A stretch of 50,747 nt of DNA from contig DBBQ01000065.1 in the NCBI GenBank assembly GCA_002292265.1, positions 18,877 through 69,623 of the forward strand. The letters run 5' to 3'. The stretch's first letter is position 1. Every line of letters begins with the position of its first letter. The notes under the pieces are model-generated. The model saw only the letters and a program-made list of their open reading frames with translations, made no database searches and was not told where the DNA came from. This document shows positions 9,546-19,980 of the stretch, one piece after another. Origin of the DNA: Flavobacteriaceae bacterium UBA980. GTDB taxonomy: Bacteria; Bacteroidota; Bacteroidia; Flavobacteriales; Flavobacteriaceae. The translations under genes were made by a program, and so were the position numbers.

Positions 9546-9793
9546 GGTGTCGGGAGCTGTTCCTCAACAGCCGCTAGGATAATATTACTCCAAACAGCAT
9601 AGCCTGTTTTGTTTAAATGCAATTGGTCTCCTACAAACCACTCGGGCTTTGGTTGTCCTTTTGTATCTAAAAATTCGGGCACCGTATCGATATAATACAG
9701 ATTTGAAGTCTTTGCACAGTACGCTTTTATCAATTCATTGGCCTCGTTGATTTCTGACCATTTGTTCCAGCGGCCTTTGTCATCGATAATAAT
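9542..9793 (-). pseudogene. 3' remnant of an SGNH/GDSL hydrolase gene
   Basis: Read on the minus strand from about 9793, an open frame encodes 'RWNKWSEINEANELIKAY' and continues to the catalytic block GDQLHLNKTGYAVWSNI, where Asp and His are the block V residues of SGNH hydrolases. Only about 80 C-terminal residues remain. The N-terminal GDSL nucleophile block and the other blocks are missing, and a TAA at 9794-9796 stops the frame upstream. The remaining frame is intact, so the break is recent or the fragment is an assembly effect. It abuts the BamA-like remnant on the opposite strand at about 9785-9795. Confidence 0.8.
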
Positions 9794-10156
9794 TTAAATG
9801 TTCGAGGAATTGGAAATCGAATGCAACGCGGAAGTGCACTAGCAGCCTGGAACACCGAATATAGACATACACTACTTGAACAACGTTGGCTCGCAATTCA
9901 AGCGAACGGCTTTTTAGATATCGCCGCGATTCGCCCCGCCGGAAGTTCGATTAGCAACACTTTCGATAACCAAAATACAAAAGCCTTTGGCGGAATAGGA
10001 ATCCTGATCATCCATAAGTTTATCCACAGTGCCATTTTGCGAATAGACTATGGATTTTCACTAAAAAAACCGAAACAAAGAGGCTTGGTCTTTGGAATCG
10101 GTCAGTTTTTTGAATTACAACAAATAGTCCGTAGAAACAAAGTTGGATTGTTCTGA
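9788..10156 (+). pseudogene. 3' remnant of a BamA/TamA-like outer membrane barrel gene
   Basis: The frame reads NLNVRGIGNRMQRGSALAAW from 9788, then a string of aromatic-alternating strands ending VFGIGQFF at about 10110. This matches the last beta-strands of the Omp85 (BamA/TamA) barrel: the RG-I-G loop motif, 'NTEYRHTLL', and a terminal strand ending in Phe. POTRA domains and most of the barrel are missing, and there is no start codon of the right kind. The frame runs 13 codons past the expected terminal Phe-Phe and ends at 10156 inside the 3' end of the opposing aldehyde dehydrogenase gene, so the original stop seems lost. Non-functional as a transporter. Confidence 0.75.
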
Positions 10157-11695
10157 ACGGAGCAAACGCTCTAAAATTTCCTTGTTATACGGTGTGTCTT
10201 TGGAAGCCAAAAAGGTCCGTATGGAAAACGAACGTAAGGCATCATAAACACTCAAGGTACTTACAGCCGAATTTTTTCGCCCTGTAAAAGGATATACGTC
10301 TGGTCCGCGTTGGCAAGCTGAATTTAGATTCACACGACATACCAGGTTTGCAAGCGTATCTACTAGTGGCCCCAATTTGGTCACATCCCGACCAAAAAGG
10401 CTAACCTGCTGACCGTATTCGGAAGCCGCCATAGCATCCAAAGGCTCGTCAATTTCTTTGTATGAAATTATTGGAATCACTGGACCAAACTGCTCTTCGT
10501 GGTACAACTTCATCTTTTCGGTTACAGGATACATCACTGCGGGGTAAGAATAGTTTTCTGAAAGTTGTCCTCCTTTTTTATTTAAAACTTTTGCCCCATT
10601 TGCCTTTGCGTCCTTAATTAATTCTTGAAGGTAGGCGGGCTTTGAAGGTTCTGGAAGCGGCGTTAAAAACGTATCTTCCCAAGGCATCCCATACTGAAGT
10701 TCATCTACTGCTTTTGAAAAGCGACGGTTGAACTCATCCACTATGGATTCGTGAACGTAAAGTACCTTTAGCGCGGTACAGCGTTGTCCATTGTAAGAAA
10801 GAGTTCCTGAGATGCACTCTTTGATCGTATGATCTAAATCAGCATCGGGAAGAATGATCCCTGGATTTTTTGCTTCTAAACCAAGTACCAAGCGCAAGCG
10901 ATTTTTGTTCGGGTGCTGATCTTGTAAAGAGACTGCGGAAGAACTGTGTCCGATCAGTGCTAAAACATCAATTGCTCCCGTTTTCATAATGGGAGTTGCA
11001 ATTTTTCTTCCTCTTCCGAATAAAATATTAACCACTCCAGGAGGAAAACTTTCTTGAAAAGCTTTAAGCAAAGGAGCTATCAATAGAACACCGTGTTTGG
11101 CGGGCTTAAAAATGGCTGTGTTCCCCATGATAATGGCGGGAATAAGCAAGCAAAAAGTTTCATTTAAAGGATAATTATAAGGCCCTAAACAGAGTACCAC
11201 CCCCAAAGGACCCCGACGGATGTGCGCATACACACCCCCTTGCATATCAAACTTGGCTCCCTTACGGTCTAAGTTTTTATAGGCGTCTATGGTGTCATAA
11301 ATGTAGTCTACCGTACGATCAAATTCTTTGTAGGAATCCGATTTGTTTTTACAAATCTCCCACATCAGTAACTTGACTACCTCTTCGCGATGCGTTTTCA
11401 TCTTCTCGACAAAAATCTCCATACACTTTAGACGTTCTCCAACTTTCATTGTAGGCCAAAGTCCTTGGCCGCGGTTGAATGCTTTTTCAGCTGCTTCTAA
11501 AGCTTCCAGAGCCGTGTCCGTTTCCATGTCTGGAATAGTCCCTAAAAGCGTGGGTTGCCCCTCAGTGGGGATCACAGAATAGACTTCAGAAGTTGCGCCT
11601 TTCCATTTTTTGATTTTTCCATTGATGAGGTATTCGTCACAAGCCAAGGGCTGCACTTGAAATTCCTCTGGGATCTGAGTTGTAATCGTATTCAT
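10115..11695 (-). CDS. NADP-dependent glyceraldehyde-3-phosphate dehydrogenase-like aldehyde dehydrogenase (GapN type)
   Basis: A 526-residue ALDH-superfamily protein. GPYNYPLNE (cofactor/anion pocket), [16 protein letters not shown] with the general-base Glu (about 272) and NGQRCTALK with the catalytic Cys306 match the non-phosphorylating GapN branch, which oxidises glyceraldehyde 3-phosphate to 3-phosphoglycerate with NADP and bypasses the ATP-yielding step. The 'GQRCTA' form of the active-site loop favours GapN over generic ALDHs. It starts 25 bases after the ilvA stop on the same strand, so it may ride on the ilv transcript as an NADPH source; this is inference. Its 3' end overlaps the BamA-like remnant by 42 bases. 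Confidence 0.82.
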   Translation of the reverse strand: MNTITTQIPEEFQVQPLACDEYLINGKIKKWKGATSEVYSVIPTEGQPTLLGTIPDMETDTALEALEAAEKAFNRGQGLWPTMKVGERLKCMEIFVEKMKTHREEVVKLLMWEICKNKSDSYKEFDRTVDYIYDTIDAYKNLDRKGAKFDMQGGVYAHIRRGPLGVVLCLGPYNYPLNETFCLLIPAIIMGNTAIFKPAKHGVLLIAPLLKAFQESFPPGVVNILFGRGRKIATPIMKTGAIDVLALIGHSSSAVSLQDQHPNKNRLRLVLGLEAKNPGIILPDADLDHTIKECISGTLSYNGQRCTALKVLYVHESIVDEFNRRFSKAVDELQYGMPWEDTFLTPLPEPSKPAYLQELIKDAKANGAKVLNKKGGQLSENYSYPAVMYPVTEKMKLYHEEQFGPVIPIISYKEIDEPLDAMAASEYGQQVSLFGRDVTKLGPLVDTLANLVCRVNLNSACQRGPDVYPFTGRKNSAVSTLSVYDALRSFSIRTFLASKDTPYNKEILERLLRSEQSNFVSTDYLL

Positions 11696-11720
11696 TTCTT
11701 TTTCTTTTATGTAGCAAGGT

Positions 11721-12971
11721 TTAGATTAAAAACTGAAACAAACTTTGTTTGTCGTTTAGGTAATCGAATTTGAAGTTATGTTTTTTCATTCGTTCTACCA
11801 AAAGCGATAAATCTGTCGCTTCTTGTAATTCAATTCCGACTACTGCTGGTGCAGTGTTTCGGAAGTTTTTTTTTGAAAATTCAAAATGGGTAATATCGTC
11901 TTTGGGTCCTAAAATTTGGGTAACAAACTGTTTTAAAGCTCCGGAACGTTGTGGAAAATCAACCAAAAAGTAATGCTTTAATTTAGAATACATCAAAGCG
12001 CGTTCCTTGATCTCGGGCATCCGAAAAACGTCATTGTTTCCCCCACATACCAAAACCCCTACGGACTTATTTACAAAGAGGTCTCCAAGGAGGTCTAGAG
12101 CTGCAATAGCGAGCGCTCCTGCAGGTTCAGCTACAATTCCGTCTTTATTGTAAACCTCTAAAATTGTTTGACAAATTTTTCCCTCTGGAACCAAGACTAC
12201 CTGATCTAAGTGGGACTTACAAATTTCGAAGGCCAATTTCCCAACCTGACGTACGGTGGCTCCGTCTACAAAACCATCCATCTCCTTTAGAGTCACGCGC
12301 TTTCCCAAATCGAGCGCCCGTTTCATGGACGGTGCTCCTTCTGGTTCTACACCGATGATTTTTGTCTCGGGAGACTGCTCTTTCAAAACCGTTATTATAC
12401 CAGAAACCAAACCGCCTCCCCCAATAGGGACCAATAGATAATCATACGCTTTGCTGCGTTGCTCCAGCATTTCGAGAGCCACGGTTGCTTGACCTTCTAT
12501 AACTGTGGCATCGTCAAAAGGATGAATAAACGTCTTTTGGTCATTTTTAGCTGCTTGAAGTGCGATTTTTTGACAAGCGTCATAGGTATCTCCAACCAAA
12601 ATAACCTCAACATAATCCCCTCCAAACCGATGTACTTGAGTAACCTTTTGCTGAGGGGTCGTAGCAGGCATATAAACCTCCCCTTTTATCTCTAATTTTT
12701 GACAAGAAAAAGCAAAGCCTTGCGCGTGATTTCCAGCGCTGGCACAAACAATTCCAGATTGAAGGTCTTTCTTGTTTAAAGATGAGATTTTGTTGTAGGC
12801 CCCACGAATTTTAAACGATCGTACCTGTTGCAGGTCCTCTCTTTTTAAAAAGACTGTAGCTTGGATCAAATCAGACAAACGCTTGTTGTACTCCAAGGGA
12901 GTGACGCGCGTCAACCCATTGAGCCGTTCCGCTGCTTTATGTACACCTCGTAGTGAGGGTAAGTGCGACAT
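11721..12971 (-). CDS. ilvA: Threonine ammonia-lyase (threonine dehydratase), biosynthetic
   Basis: PLP enzyme converting threonine to 2-oxobutanoate and ammonia, the committed step of isoleucine synthesis. [11 protein letters not shown] carries the Schiff-base Lys54, [11 protein letters not shown] is the phosphate-binding glycine loop, and the C-terminal ~85 residues (from [20 protein letters not shown]) form one ACT-like regulatory domain. At 416 residues it is the one-regulatory-domain form found in Firmicutes and Bacteroidota, shorter than E. coli IlvA (514). Last ilv gene of the operon; its start overlaps the ilvC stop (TAATG). Isoleucine feedback is expected from the ACT-like domain. 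Confidence 0.95.
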   Translation of the reverse strand: MSHLPSLRGVHKAAERLNGLTRVTPLEYNKRLSDLIQATVFLKREDLQQVRSFKIRGAYNKISSLNKKDLQSGIVCASAGNHAQGFAFSCQKLEIKGEVYMPATTPQQKVTQVHRFGGDYVEVILVGDTYDACQKIALQAAKNDQKTFIHPFDDATVIEGQATVALEMLEQRSKAYDYLLVPIGGGGLVSGIITVLKEQSPETKIIGVEPEGAPSMKRALDLGKRVTLKEMDGFVDGATVRQVGKLAFEICKSHLDQVVLVPEGKICQTILEVYNKDGIVAEPAGALAIAALDLLGDLFVNKSVGVLVCGGNNDVFRMPEIKERALMYSKLKHYFLVDFPQRSGALKQFVTQILGPKDDITHFEFSKKNFRNTAPAVVGIELQEATDLSLLVERMKKHNFKFDYLNDKQSLFQFLI

Positions 12972-14443
12972 TATACGATTTTTTTCATGGCTGTCATCGA
13001 AGCCCGAAGTTCGTAACCGATCATCTCTACAGGGTGATAGCGGATGATTTCATTAATATCAATTAATTGTTTGTTATCCACACCCTGATCGTTTACGGAA
13101 AGTCCTTTTCCAATCACATCACTTTTGATTTCTTTCATAAAATCTTTGAGTAATGGTTTGGCTGCATGATCAAATAAATAACACCCGTACTCCGCAGTAT
13201 CTGAAATGATACGGTTCATTTCAAATAATTTTTTTCGTGCAATGGTATTGGCTATCAGCGGAGTTTCATGAAGGGATTCGTAGTAAGCAGATTCCTCTTT
13301 AATTCCCGCCGCTACCATCGTATCAAATGCGAGTTCTACTCCAGCACGAACAAAGGCAACCATCAAAATACCGTGGTCAAAAAAGGCTTGCTCTGAAATT
13401 TCTTGGTCAGTAATCGGTGTTTTTTCAAAAGCGGTTTCTCCTGTCGCTGCACGCCAAGTCAATAAATTTTTATCGTCGTTCGCCCAATCTTCCATCATGG
13501 TTTTTGAAAAATGTCCAGACATGATATCGTCCATGTGCTTTTCAAAAAGGGGAGTTAAAATAGATTTGAGTTGTTCAGAAAGTTCAAACGCTTTAACTTT
13601 AGCAGGATTGGACAACCGATCCATCATGTTGGTAATCCCTCCGTGTTTTAAGGCTTCTGTGATGGTTTCCCAACCGTATTGAATAAGTTTCGCCGCATAA
13701 CTAGGATCCACTCCTTCTTCTACCATTTTGTCAAAACTCAAAATAGAACCCGTTTGAAGTACACCACAGAGAATGGTTTGTTCTCCCATTAAATCTGACT
13801 TTACCTCGGCTACAAAAGAAGACTCCAATACTCCAGCGCGGTGTCCTCCTGTAGCGAACGCATAAGCTTTTGCCTGAGTTAAACCGTGCCCTTGGGGATC
13901 GTTTTCTGGGTGAACAGCAATGAGGGTAGGAACTCCAAAACCTCTTTTATATTCTTCACGAACTTCAGAACCTGGACATTTGGGCGCAACCATGATTACA
14001 GTCAAATCTTCACGAACTTTCATTCCTTCTTCCACAATATTAAACCCGTGTGAATAAGAAAGCGTGGCCCCTTTTTTCATTAAAGGCATTACTTCATTAA
14101 CCACAGGCGTGTGGTTTTTATCGGGCGTTAAATTGATCACGACATCAGCAGAAGGAATTAATTCTTCATACGTTCCTACTTTAAAATCATTGCTTGTTGC
14201 ATTTACGAAAGAAGCTCTTTTTTGCTCTATAGCCCCTTTTCTTAGGGCATATGAAATACTGAGTCCTGAATCGCGCATGTTCAAACCTTGATTTAAACCT
14301 TGAGCGCCACAGCCCACAATTACAATATTTTTACCCTCAAGGGCAGCTATTCCGTCTTCAAATTCTGAGGCTTCCATGAATCGGCATTGACCCAGTTGGT
14401 GCAGTTGGTCTCTTAATGATAATTGGTTGAAGTAATTTGACAT
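12971..14443 (-). CDS. ilvC: Ketol-acid reductoisomerase, class II
   Basis: NADPH- and Mg-dependent enzyme that rearranges and reduces 2-acetolactate or 2-aceto-2-hydroxybutanoate in valine and isoleucine synthesis. The Rossmann motif is [11 protein letters not shown] (43-53), and '[17 protein letters not shown]' and the acidic metal ligands in '[13 protein letters not shown]' are visible. At 490 residues it matches the long class II form of E. coli (491) and plants rather than the ~330-residue class I. Two bases separate it from ilvN upstream, and it overlaps ilvA by one base. Confidence 0.96.
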   Translation of the reverse strand: MSNYFNQLSLRDQLHQLGQCRFMEASEFEDGIAALEGKNIVIVGCGAQGLNQGLNMRDSGLSISYALRKGAIEQKRASFVNATSNDFKVGTYEELIPSADVVINLTPDKNHTPVVNEVMPLMKKGATLSYSHGFNIVEEGMKVREDLTVIMVAPKCPGSEVREEYKRGFGVPTLIAVHPENDPQGHGLTQAKAYAFATGGHRAGVLESSFVAEVKSDLMGEQTILCGVLQTGSILSFDKMVEEGVDPSYAAKLIQYGWETITEALKHGGITNMMDRLSNPAKVKAFELSEQLKSILTPLFEKHMDDIMSGHFSKTMMEDWANDDKNLLTWRAATGETAFEKTPITDQEISEQAFFDHGILMVAFVRAGVELAFDTMVAAGIKEESAYYESLHETPLIANTIARKKLFEMNRIISDTAEYGCYLFDHAAKPLLKDFMKEIKSDVIGKGLSVNDQGVDNKQLIDINEIIRYHPVEMIGYELRASMTAMKKIV

Positions 14444-14445
14444 AA

Positions 14446-14976
14446 TTAGTTGTTGTTTTTAAATGAATCTAATATTTCTGAAATTCCCATTTTCGCTTTG
14501 GTAACTGAAATGCGTCCCGATCGAACAAATTGCAACAGCCCATAGGGTGCTAAGTCTTTCCGCAATTGTTCGGTTTCTTCTCTAAAGCCTGTTTTTTCAA
14601 TCACAAAAAACTCAGGAGATACCGTCACAATAGTCGCATGACTGGATTTAATGATATTCTGAATGTGTCGCTCTTCGAACAAAGAACTCGATTTTACTTT
14701 GTAGAGTGCATTTTCCTGAAAGATCGTTTCCTCATCCGTATGGTAAAACGCTTTGATCACATCTACCTGCTTTTCGATTTGTTGTACAATTTTCCGAACC
14801 CGTTCGGCATCGGAGTGTACCACTATTACAAAACGAAAAACATCGGGTATTTCTGAGGCAGAAGTGGAAAAGCTTTCCAAATTAATATGACGTTTTAGAA
14901 AGATTGCAGAAATACGGTTCAGCAAACCAATATTATTCTCTGCATAAACTGAAATGGTATAGATCGTATTTTCCAT
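14446..14976 (-). CDS. ilvN: Acetolactate synthase regulatory (small) subunit
   Basis: A 176-residue protein with an N-terminal ACT domain ([20 protein letters not shown], 5-24) that binds valine and confers feedback inhibition, followed by the C-terminal domain that activates the catalytic subunit. The length is that of the long IlvH/IlvN type. It starts one base after the ilvB stop, so the two subunits are almost certainly translated together, as needed for the 1:1 holoenzyme. Confidence 0.94.
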   Translation of the reverse strand: MENTIYTISVYAENNIGLLNRISAIFLKRHINLESFSTSASEIPDVFRFVIVVHSDAERVRKIVQQIEKQVDVIKAFYHTDEETIFQENALYKVKSSSLFEERHIQNIIKSSHATIVTVSPEFFVIEKTGFREETEQLRKDLAPYGLLQFVRSGRISVTKAKMGISEILDSFKNNN

Positions 14977-14977
14977 T

Positions 14978-16711
14978 CTACTCTAATCTTATATCTGAAA
15001 CACTGGCTCCTGAAGGTATCATTGGGAAGACATTGTCTTCTTTCTCTACGCATACTTCAAGGAAATAAGGCTCTTTAGAGGCCATCATTTCTTTTACTGC
15101 AGCGTCCAGTTCTTCTCTTTTCTTTACTCGTTTTGCTTTTATTCTAAAACCTTGAGCGATGGTCACAAAGTCTGGGTTCACCATCTCTGTAGAGGCATAG
15201 CGTTTGTCAAAAAATAATTGCTGCCACTGACGTACCATCCCGAGGAAATCATTGTTTAAAACCACAATTTTCACAGCAATTTGCTGTTGGTAAATGGTTC
15301 CCAGTTCTTGAATGGTCATTTGGTACCCCCCGTCTCCGATCACAGCGACAACCTCCCGATGGGGAGCTCCCATTTTAGCACCGATAGCTGCGGGAAGGGC
15401 AAAACCCATCGTTCCCAAGCCTCCTGAGGTTACATTACTTTTGGATTGGCTAAACTTTGCATAACGACAGGCTACCATTTGGTGTTGTCCTACATCCGTA
15501 ACAATCACGGCATCATTCTTAGAATGTTTGTTGATCATCTCCACGCTTTCACCCATGGTCAATCCCTCTTTCTTTGGTAACAAATCCGATTTGATGACCT
15601 TATCGTATTCGATTTTATCCAAGGCGTCAAAACGGGCAATCCAATCGGGATACGTTTTGGGTTTGATGCGTTTGTTTAACTCCTGAAGTGAAATTTTACA
15701 GTCTGCATGTAAGGTTACATCTACCGTTACATTTTTATTGATCTCGGCAGGATCCAGTTCCAAATGAATGATTTTAGCCTGTTTGGCGTAGGTGTTCAAA
15801 TCTCCTGTGACACGGTCGTCAAACCGCATCCCAATAGCGATTAGCAAATCGCATTCATTGGTGAGTAAATTCGGTGCATAATTTCCGTGCATTCCCACCA
15901 TTCCCCGATTAGATGGATGGTCAGTAGAAAGCGCTGAAAGCCCTAAAATAGTCCAAGCTGCTGGTATTCCAGAGGTTTCCAAAAAGGTTTTAAACTCTTC
16001 TTCTGCATTTCCTAAAATAACCCCTTGCCCCCAAACTACAAACGGTTTTTCAGCTTGATCGATTAATTCCAGTGCCTGTTCCAAATCTGTACTGGAAAGT
16101 TTAGGATAAGGAGCGTAACTACGAATCCCAGTACACTTTTCATAGGTGAAATCAAAAGTGTCAAACTGGGCGTCTTTGGTGATGTCAATCAATACGGGAC
16201 CGGGTCTTCCTGAACGTGCGATATAAAAAGCTTTGGCCATGATTTCAGGAATTTCACTGGCCTTTGTAATTTGGTAGTTCCACTTGGTTACAGGAGTAGA
16301 GATTCCAATAATATCCGTTTCCTGAAACGCATCCGAGCCCAAAAGATGGGAAGCTACCTGTCCTGTAATACAGACCATGGGGGTAGAATCGATTTGCGCA
16401 TCGGCAATACCGGTTACTAAATTGGTAGCTCCCGGACCTGAAGTTGCTATCGCCACACCTACTTTCCCAGAAGTACGAGCAAATCCCTGTGCCGCATGAG
16501 TGGCTCCTTGCTCGTGTCTTGTGAGTACATGGTGTAATTGATCTTGAAATTTATACAGTTCGTCGTAAACTGGCATAATAGCGCCCCCAGGATATCCGTA
16601 GATTAAGTCGGCACCTTCTGCCAATAGGCAGCGCACTACGGCTTCTGCACCCGAAATATGCAAGGGTTTTGCTTGGATCTGGGTTGCTTTTACTTTTGTT
16701 TTTGTTTCCAT
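14978..16711 (-). CDS. ilvB: Acetolactate synthase catalytic (large) subunit
   Basis: ThDP-, FAD- and Mg-dependent enzyme condensing pyruvate with pyruvate or 2-oxobutanoate. YGYPGGAIMPVYDEL (about 39-53) with the catalytic Glu in 'LTRHEQGATH', the FAD-binding middle domain, and the C-terminal ThDP motif GDGGYQMTIQELGTIYQQQ...NN are all present. At 577 residues it is a normal length. It lies between ilvD (5-base gap) and ilvN (1-base gap). Confidence 0.96.
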   Translation of the reverse strand: METKTKVKATQIQAKPLHISGAEAVVRCLLAEGADLIYGYPGGAIMPVYDELYKFQDQLHHVLTRHEQGATHAAQGFARTSGKVGVAIATSGPGATNLVTGIADAQIDSTPMVCITGQVASHLLGSDAFQETDIIGISTPVTKWNYQITKASEIPEIMAKAFYIARSGRPGPVLIDITKDAQFDTFDFTYEKCTGIRSYAPYPKLSSTDLEQALELIDQAEKPFVVWGQGVILGNAEEEFKTFLETSGIPAAWTILGLSALSTDHPSNRGMVGMHGNYAPNLLTNECDLLIAIGMRFDDRVTGDLNTYAKQAKIIHLELDPAEINKNVTVDVTLHADCKISLQELNKRIKPKTYPDWIARFDALDKIEYDKVIKSDLLPKKEGLTMGESVEMINKHSKNDAVIVTDVGQHQMVACRYAKFSQSKSNVTSGGLGTMGFALPAAIGAKMGAPHREVVAVIGDGGYQMTIQELGTIYQQQIAVKIVVLNNDFLGMVRQWQQLFFDKRYASTEMVNPDFVTIAQGFRIKAKRVKKREELDAAVKEMMASKEPYFLEVCVEKEDNVFPMIPSGASVSDIRLE

Positions 16712-16716
16712 ACTTC

Positions 16717-18390
16717 TTAGGAATCAGTAACACAACCTTCTGAGGCTGTCGCTACGCTTTTTATGTATTTATAGAGTACGCCTTTTTCAAATTTGTAGGG
16801 AGGCTGAACCCATTGGGCTTTTCGCTCCGCTAGTTCGTTTTCACTTAACGCTACACTGATTGTATTGTTTTCCGCATCGATGGTAATTTCATCTCCGTCT
16901 TGGACTAATCCTATCGCTCCTCCTTCTTGTGCCTCGGGCACAATGTGGCCTACCACAAAACCGTGAGTTCCTCCAGAGAACCGTCCGTCTGTAATGAGTG
17001 CCACACTTTTTCCTAAACCTACACCCATGATGGCTGAAGTAGGTTTTAGCATTTCTGGCATCCCAGGACCGCCTTTGGGTCCTTCGTAGCGAATGACCAC
17101 AACTTCACCCGCTTTTACTTTCCCGTTTTTAATTCCGTCATTGGCAGCAAATTCCCCGTCAAAAACACGCGCGGGACCTTTAAACAGTAAGCCCTCTTTT
17201 CCAGTGATTTTGGCCACCGAGCCTCCTTCGGCTAAATTGCCCTTTAAAATTCGGAGGTGACCTGTCGGTTTGATCGGCTGATCGATGGGGCGAATGACAT
17301 CTTGGTTTTCTTTTAAACTAGGAACCTCAGCGAGGTTTTCTGCTAACGTTTTTCCAGTAACGGTGATGCAATCTCCGTGAAGCATTCCCAATTCTAGCAT
17401 GTATTTTAACACAGCCGGGACACCCCCTACGGCGTGCAAATCCTTCATCAAATACTTACCGCTGGGTTTTAAGTCGGCTAAAAAAGGAGTGGTATCGCTT
17501 ATTTTTTGAAAATCGTCTAGAGTCAAATCGATTTCGGCCGCTTTTGCAATGGCTAAAAAATGTAACACGGCATTGGTAGATCCTCCCAAAACGGCAATCA
17601 AACGCAATGCATTTTCCAAAGACTTTCGCGTTACGATGTCTCGGGGTTTTAAATCGTTTACAAGAAGATTTTTTAGATGGGCACCCAGCGCCTCACATTC
17701 TTCTTTCTTGTCTTTACTTACGGCAGGGTTTGAAGCATTGTATGGCAACGCCATCCCGCAAGCTTCTATGGCAGAGGCCATCGTATTGGCTGTGTACATT
17801 CCTCCACAAGCTCCCGCTCCAGGGCAGGCGTTGCGAATCACATTCTTGTACTCTTTTTCATCTATGGTACCAGCTACTTTTTCTCCCCAAGCTTCAAAAG
17901 CAGAAACCACATCCAGTTCTTTGTCGTTGTGACAACCGGCGGCTATAGTCCCACCGTAAACCAAAATAGATGGGCGATTCAAACGCAGTAAAGCCATCAA
18001 AGCTCCAGGCATGTTTTTATCGCATCCCACTACCGTTACCACTCCGTCATAAGACATGGCCTGAACCACGGTCTCTACAGAATCGGCTATGATGTCTCTG
18101 GAGGGTAAAGAAAAACGCATCCCAGGGGTTCCCATAGAAATTCCATCACTTACCCCAATGGTGTTGAACACCAAACCAACGAGTTCTTGTGTATTGATCC
18201 CGTTTTTAATGTGTTGAGCAAGATCGTTCAGATGCATATTACACGGATTGCCTTCGTAGCCTGTAGAAGCAATCCCAATCAAGGGCTTTTCAAAGTCTTC
18301 ATCGGTCATCCCAATAGCGTGTAACATCGCTTGTGCAGCGGGCTGCGTGGGATCTTGGGTGACGGCTTGGCTGTACTTGTTGAGCTTCAT
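16717..18390 (-). CDS. ilvD: Dihydroxy-acid dehydratase
   Basis: Iron-sulfur dehydratase for 2,3-dihydroxy-3-isovalerate and the methylvalerate homologue, the third common step of valine and isoleucine synthesis. The cluster cysteines are seen at Cys50 ([10 protein letters not shown]), in [10 protein letters not shown] (about 123) and in [16 protein letters not shown] (about 190-205). At 557 residues it is a typical IlvD. First gene of the operon; the upstream 157 bases to the divergent aldehyde dehydrogenase must hold its promoter. I could not assign a convincing -33/-7 pair there. A possible 8-codon leader ORF (18464-18490, minus) is treated as a weak finding. Confidence 0.96.
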   Translation of the reverse strand: MKLNKYSQAVTQDPTQPAAQAMLHAIGMTDEDFEKPLIGIASTGYEGNPCNMHLNDLAQHIKNGINTQELVGLVFNTIGVSDGISMGTPGMRFSLPSRDIIADSVETVVQAMSYDGVVTVVGCDKNMPGALMALLRLNRPSILVYGGTIAAGCHNDKELDVVSAFEAWGEKVAGTIDEKEYKNVIRNACPGAGACGGMYTANTMASAIEACGMALPYNASNPAVSKDKKEECEALGAHLKNLLVNDLKPRDIVTRKSLENALRLIAVLGGSTNAVLHFLAIAKAAEIDLTLDDFQKISDTTPFLADLKPSGKYLMKDLHAVGGVPAVLKYMLELGMLHGDCITVTGKTLAENLAEVPSLKENQDVIRPIDQPIKPTGHLRILKGNLAEGGSVAKITGKEGLLFKGPARVFDGEFAANDGIKNGKVKAGEVVVIRYEGPKGGPGMPEMLKPTSAIMGVGLGKSVALITDGRFSGGTHGFVVGHIVPEAQEGGAIGLVQDGDEITIDAENNTISVALSENELAERKAQWVQPPYKFEKGVLYKYIKSVATASEGCVTDS

Positions 18391-18564
18391 TGATTTATTT
18401 TGTTTAACGAATATAATTTTTGTTTAATGCTTTATTTCTGTTGAATCAAAATGTCTCTTATATTCAAAGGAGAATATTACCAGCTAACATGTTGATTATC
18501 AAATTATTTTAATTCATTTTTTAATACATTCAAACCTTATAAAAAGGGTGCAGTTTTTTTCTAG

Positions 18565-18572
18565 TATCTTTA
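18565..18572 (+). promoter_or_regulatory. Possible -7 element for the aldehyde dehydrogenase gene
   Basis: TATCTTTA resembles the Bacteroidota -7 box TAnnTTTG and lies 24 bases before the ATG at 18596. No matching -33 element is present at 19 bases. Its position argues that translation starts at 18596 and not at the in-frame GTG at 18548. Confidence 0.35.
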
Positions 18573-18595
18573 AACCCAAAAAAGAAAACAAAGCT

Positions 18596-19978
18596 ATGAA
18601 TTCCTCAATGATTACCGACCTAAAGGAGGCTCATTATCAATTTTTTAAAGCACATAAAAAACAATCCCTCAAGGTTCGTATCGATCATCTCAAAAAATTA
18701 AAGAAAGTGCTCAACGAAAAGGAGCAAGACATTTTTAATGCTTTGGATCGGGATCTTAAAAAGCCCGTTTTTGAGTCCTTTACCAGCGAACTTTTGATGG
18801 TCCAGAAAGAAATCGACGCTTTTATAAAAAATCTAAAAGAATGGGCCGCCCCCAAACGGGTTTCGGGGAGTTTGCTCAATTTTCCCTCTCAAGATTTTCT
18901 CTTGTCCGAACCCTATGGAACGGTACTGATGATCTCCCCGTGGAACTATCCTTTCCAACTTACTATGGCTCCTTTGGTGGGTGCTGTGGGTGCCGGAAAC
19001 ACTGTAGTTTTAAAACCCTCAGAATCTGCACCCCATACTTCAAAAGTTTTGATTGACATTCTCAGCGCTGTATTTCCAAACGATTGGGTCAGTGTAGTAG
19101 AAGGAGATGCTCAAGTGGCGCAAGCCTTACTGAAAGAACGCTGGGATTATATTTTTTATACGGGAAGTACACAAGTAGGTAAAATTGTTGCCAAAGCAGC
19201 GGCTGAACACTTGACTCCTGTCACACTAGAACTCGGAGGAAAAAGCCCTTGCGTAGTGGACGGTACTGCTCCCCTGCAAAAGACTGCCCGACGGATTGTC
19301 TGGGGCAAGTTTTTAAACTGTGGACAGACGTGTATCGCCCCCGATTACGTTTTGGTCAAGTCCGAACACAAAGACGCTTTAATTCAAGCCCTAATCGAAG
19401 AAATCGAAAAGGCTTTTGGAGTCGATGCCCAAAACTCGAAAGATTACGGTCGCATCATACACGAAAAACACTTTAAAAAACTGGAAGCTGATCTGAAAAA
19501 TCAAAAAACCATCTATGGAGGTAAAACAGTAGCCAAGGAGTTGTTTTTTGGTCCTACCCTTGTGGATCAGCCCGCTATGGACAGTTCCTTAATCCAAGAT
19601 GAAATTTTTGGTCCCATTTTACCGATCCTTAGCTATGATACTTTGGAGGACATTGACGAAGTACTGACTGAATTAAAAAATCCTTTGGCTTTTTATGTCT
19701 TTAGTCAAAACAAAAAATTCATCAACACCTTGATCCAAAACTATCCCTTTGGTGGGTCAGTTGTAAACGATGTCTTAGTGCATTTCACCAATCCCAAACT
19801 TCCCTTTGGAGGAATTGGAAATAGCGGTGTAGGAGCCTATCACGGAAAGTATAGTTTTGATTTGATGAGCCATACCAAACCGGTAGTGAAACGCTCGTTT
19901 TGGCTTGACTTGCCCCAACGTTACGCCCCCTACCCCAAGTCGATTTCCCTACTAAAAAATATTTTAAAACGCGTTTAG
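18596..19978 (+). CDS. Aldehyde dehydrogenase, class 3 type
   Basis: NAD(P)-dependent aldehyde dehydrogenase of the class 3 / fatty aldehyde branch, about 460 residues. 'ISPWNYPFQLTMAPLVGAVG', the nucleotide-binding FYTGSTQVGK, the general-base motif VTLELGGKSP and the catalytic-Cys motif FLNCGQTCIAPDY all match. The GQTCIAPDY form is specific for class 3 enzymes, which usually oxidise medium- or long-chain aldehydes. I chose ATG 18596 because the open frame's upstream GTG at 18548 adds 16 lysine-rich residues not typical of the family and overlaps a promoter-like box. The nitroreductase follows after two bases, so they share a transcript. Confidence 0.9.
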   Translation: MNSSMITDLKEAHYQFFKAHKKQSLKVRIDHLKKLKKVLNEKEQDIFNALDRDLKKPVFESFTSELLMVQKEIDAFIKNLKEWAAPKRVSGSLLNFPSQDFLLSEPYGTVLMISPWNYPFQLTMAPLVGAVGAGNTVVLKPSESAPHTSKVLIDILSAVFPNDWVSVVEGDAQVAQALLKERWDYIFYTGSTQVGKIVAKAAAEHLTPVTLELGGKSPCVVDGTAPLQKTARRIVWGKFLNCGQTCIAPDYVLVKSEHKDALIQALIEEIEKAFGVDAQNSKDYGRIIHEKHFKKLEADLKNQKTIYGGKTVAKELFFGPTLVDQPAMDSSLIQDEIFGPILPILSYDTLEDIDEVLTELKNPLAFYVFSQNKKFINTLIQNYPFGGSVVNDVLVHFTNPKLPFGGIGNSGVGAYHGKYSFDLMSHTKPVVKRSFWLDLPQRYAPYPKSISLLKNILKRV

Positions 19979-19980
19979 CT

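Noticed and set aside
17549..17948. Two overlapping plus-strand open frames (127 and 113 codons) within ilvD
   Set aside because: Both are antisense to ilvD, whose product is complete and conserved; no start context and low-complexity translations.
18548..18595. GTG start adding 16 residues to the class 3 aldehyde dehydrogenase
   Set aside because: The extension is Lys-rich, not typical of the family, and overlaps a -7-like box; ATG 18596 is preferred, though the GTG cannot be excluded.
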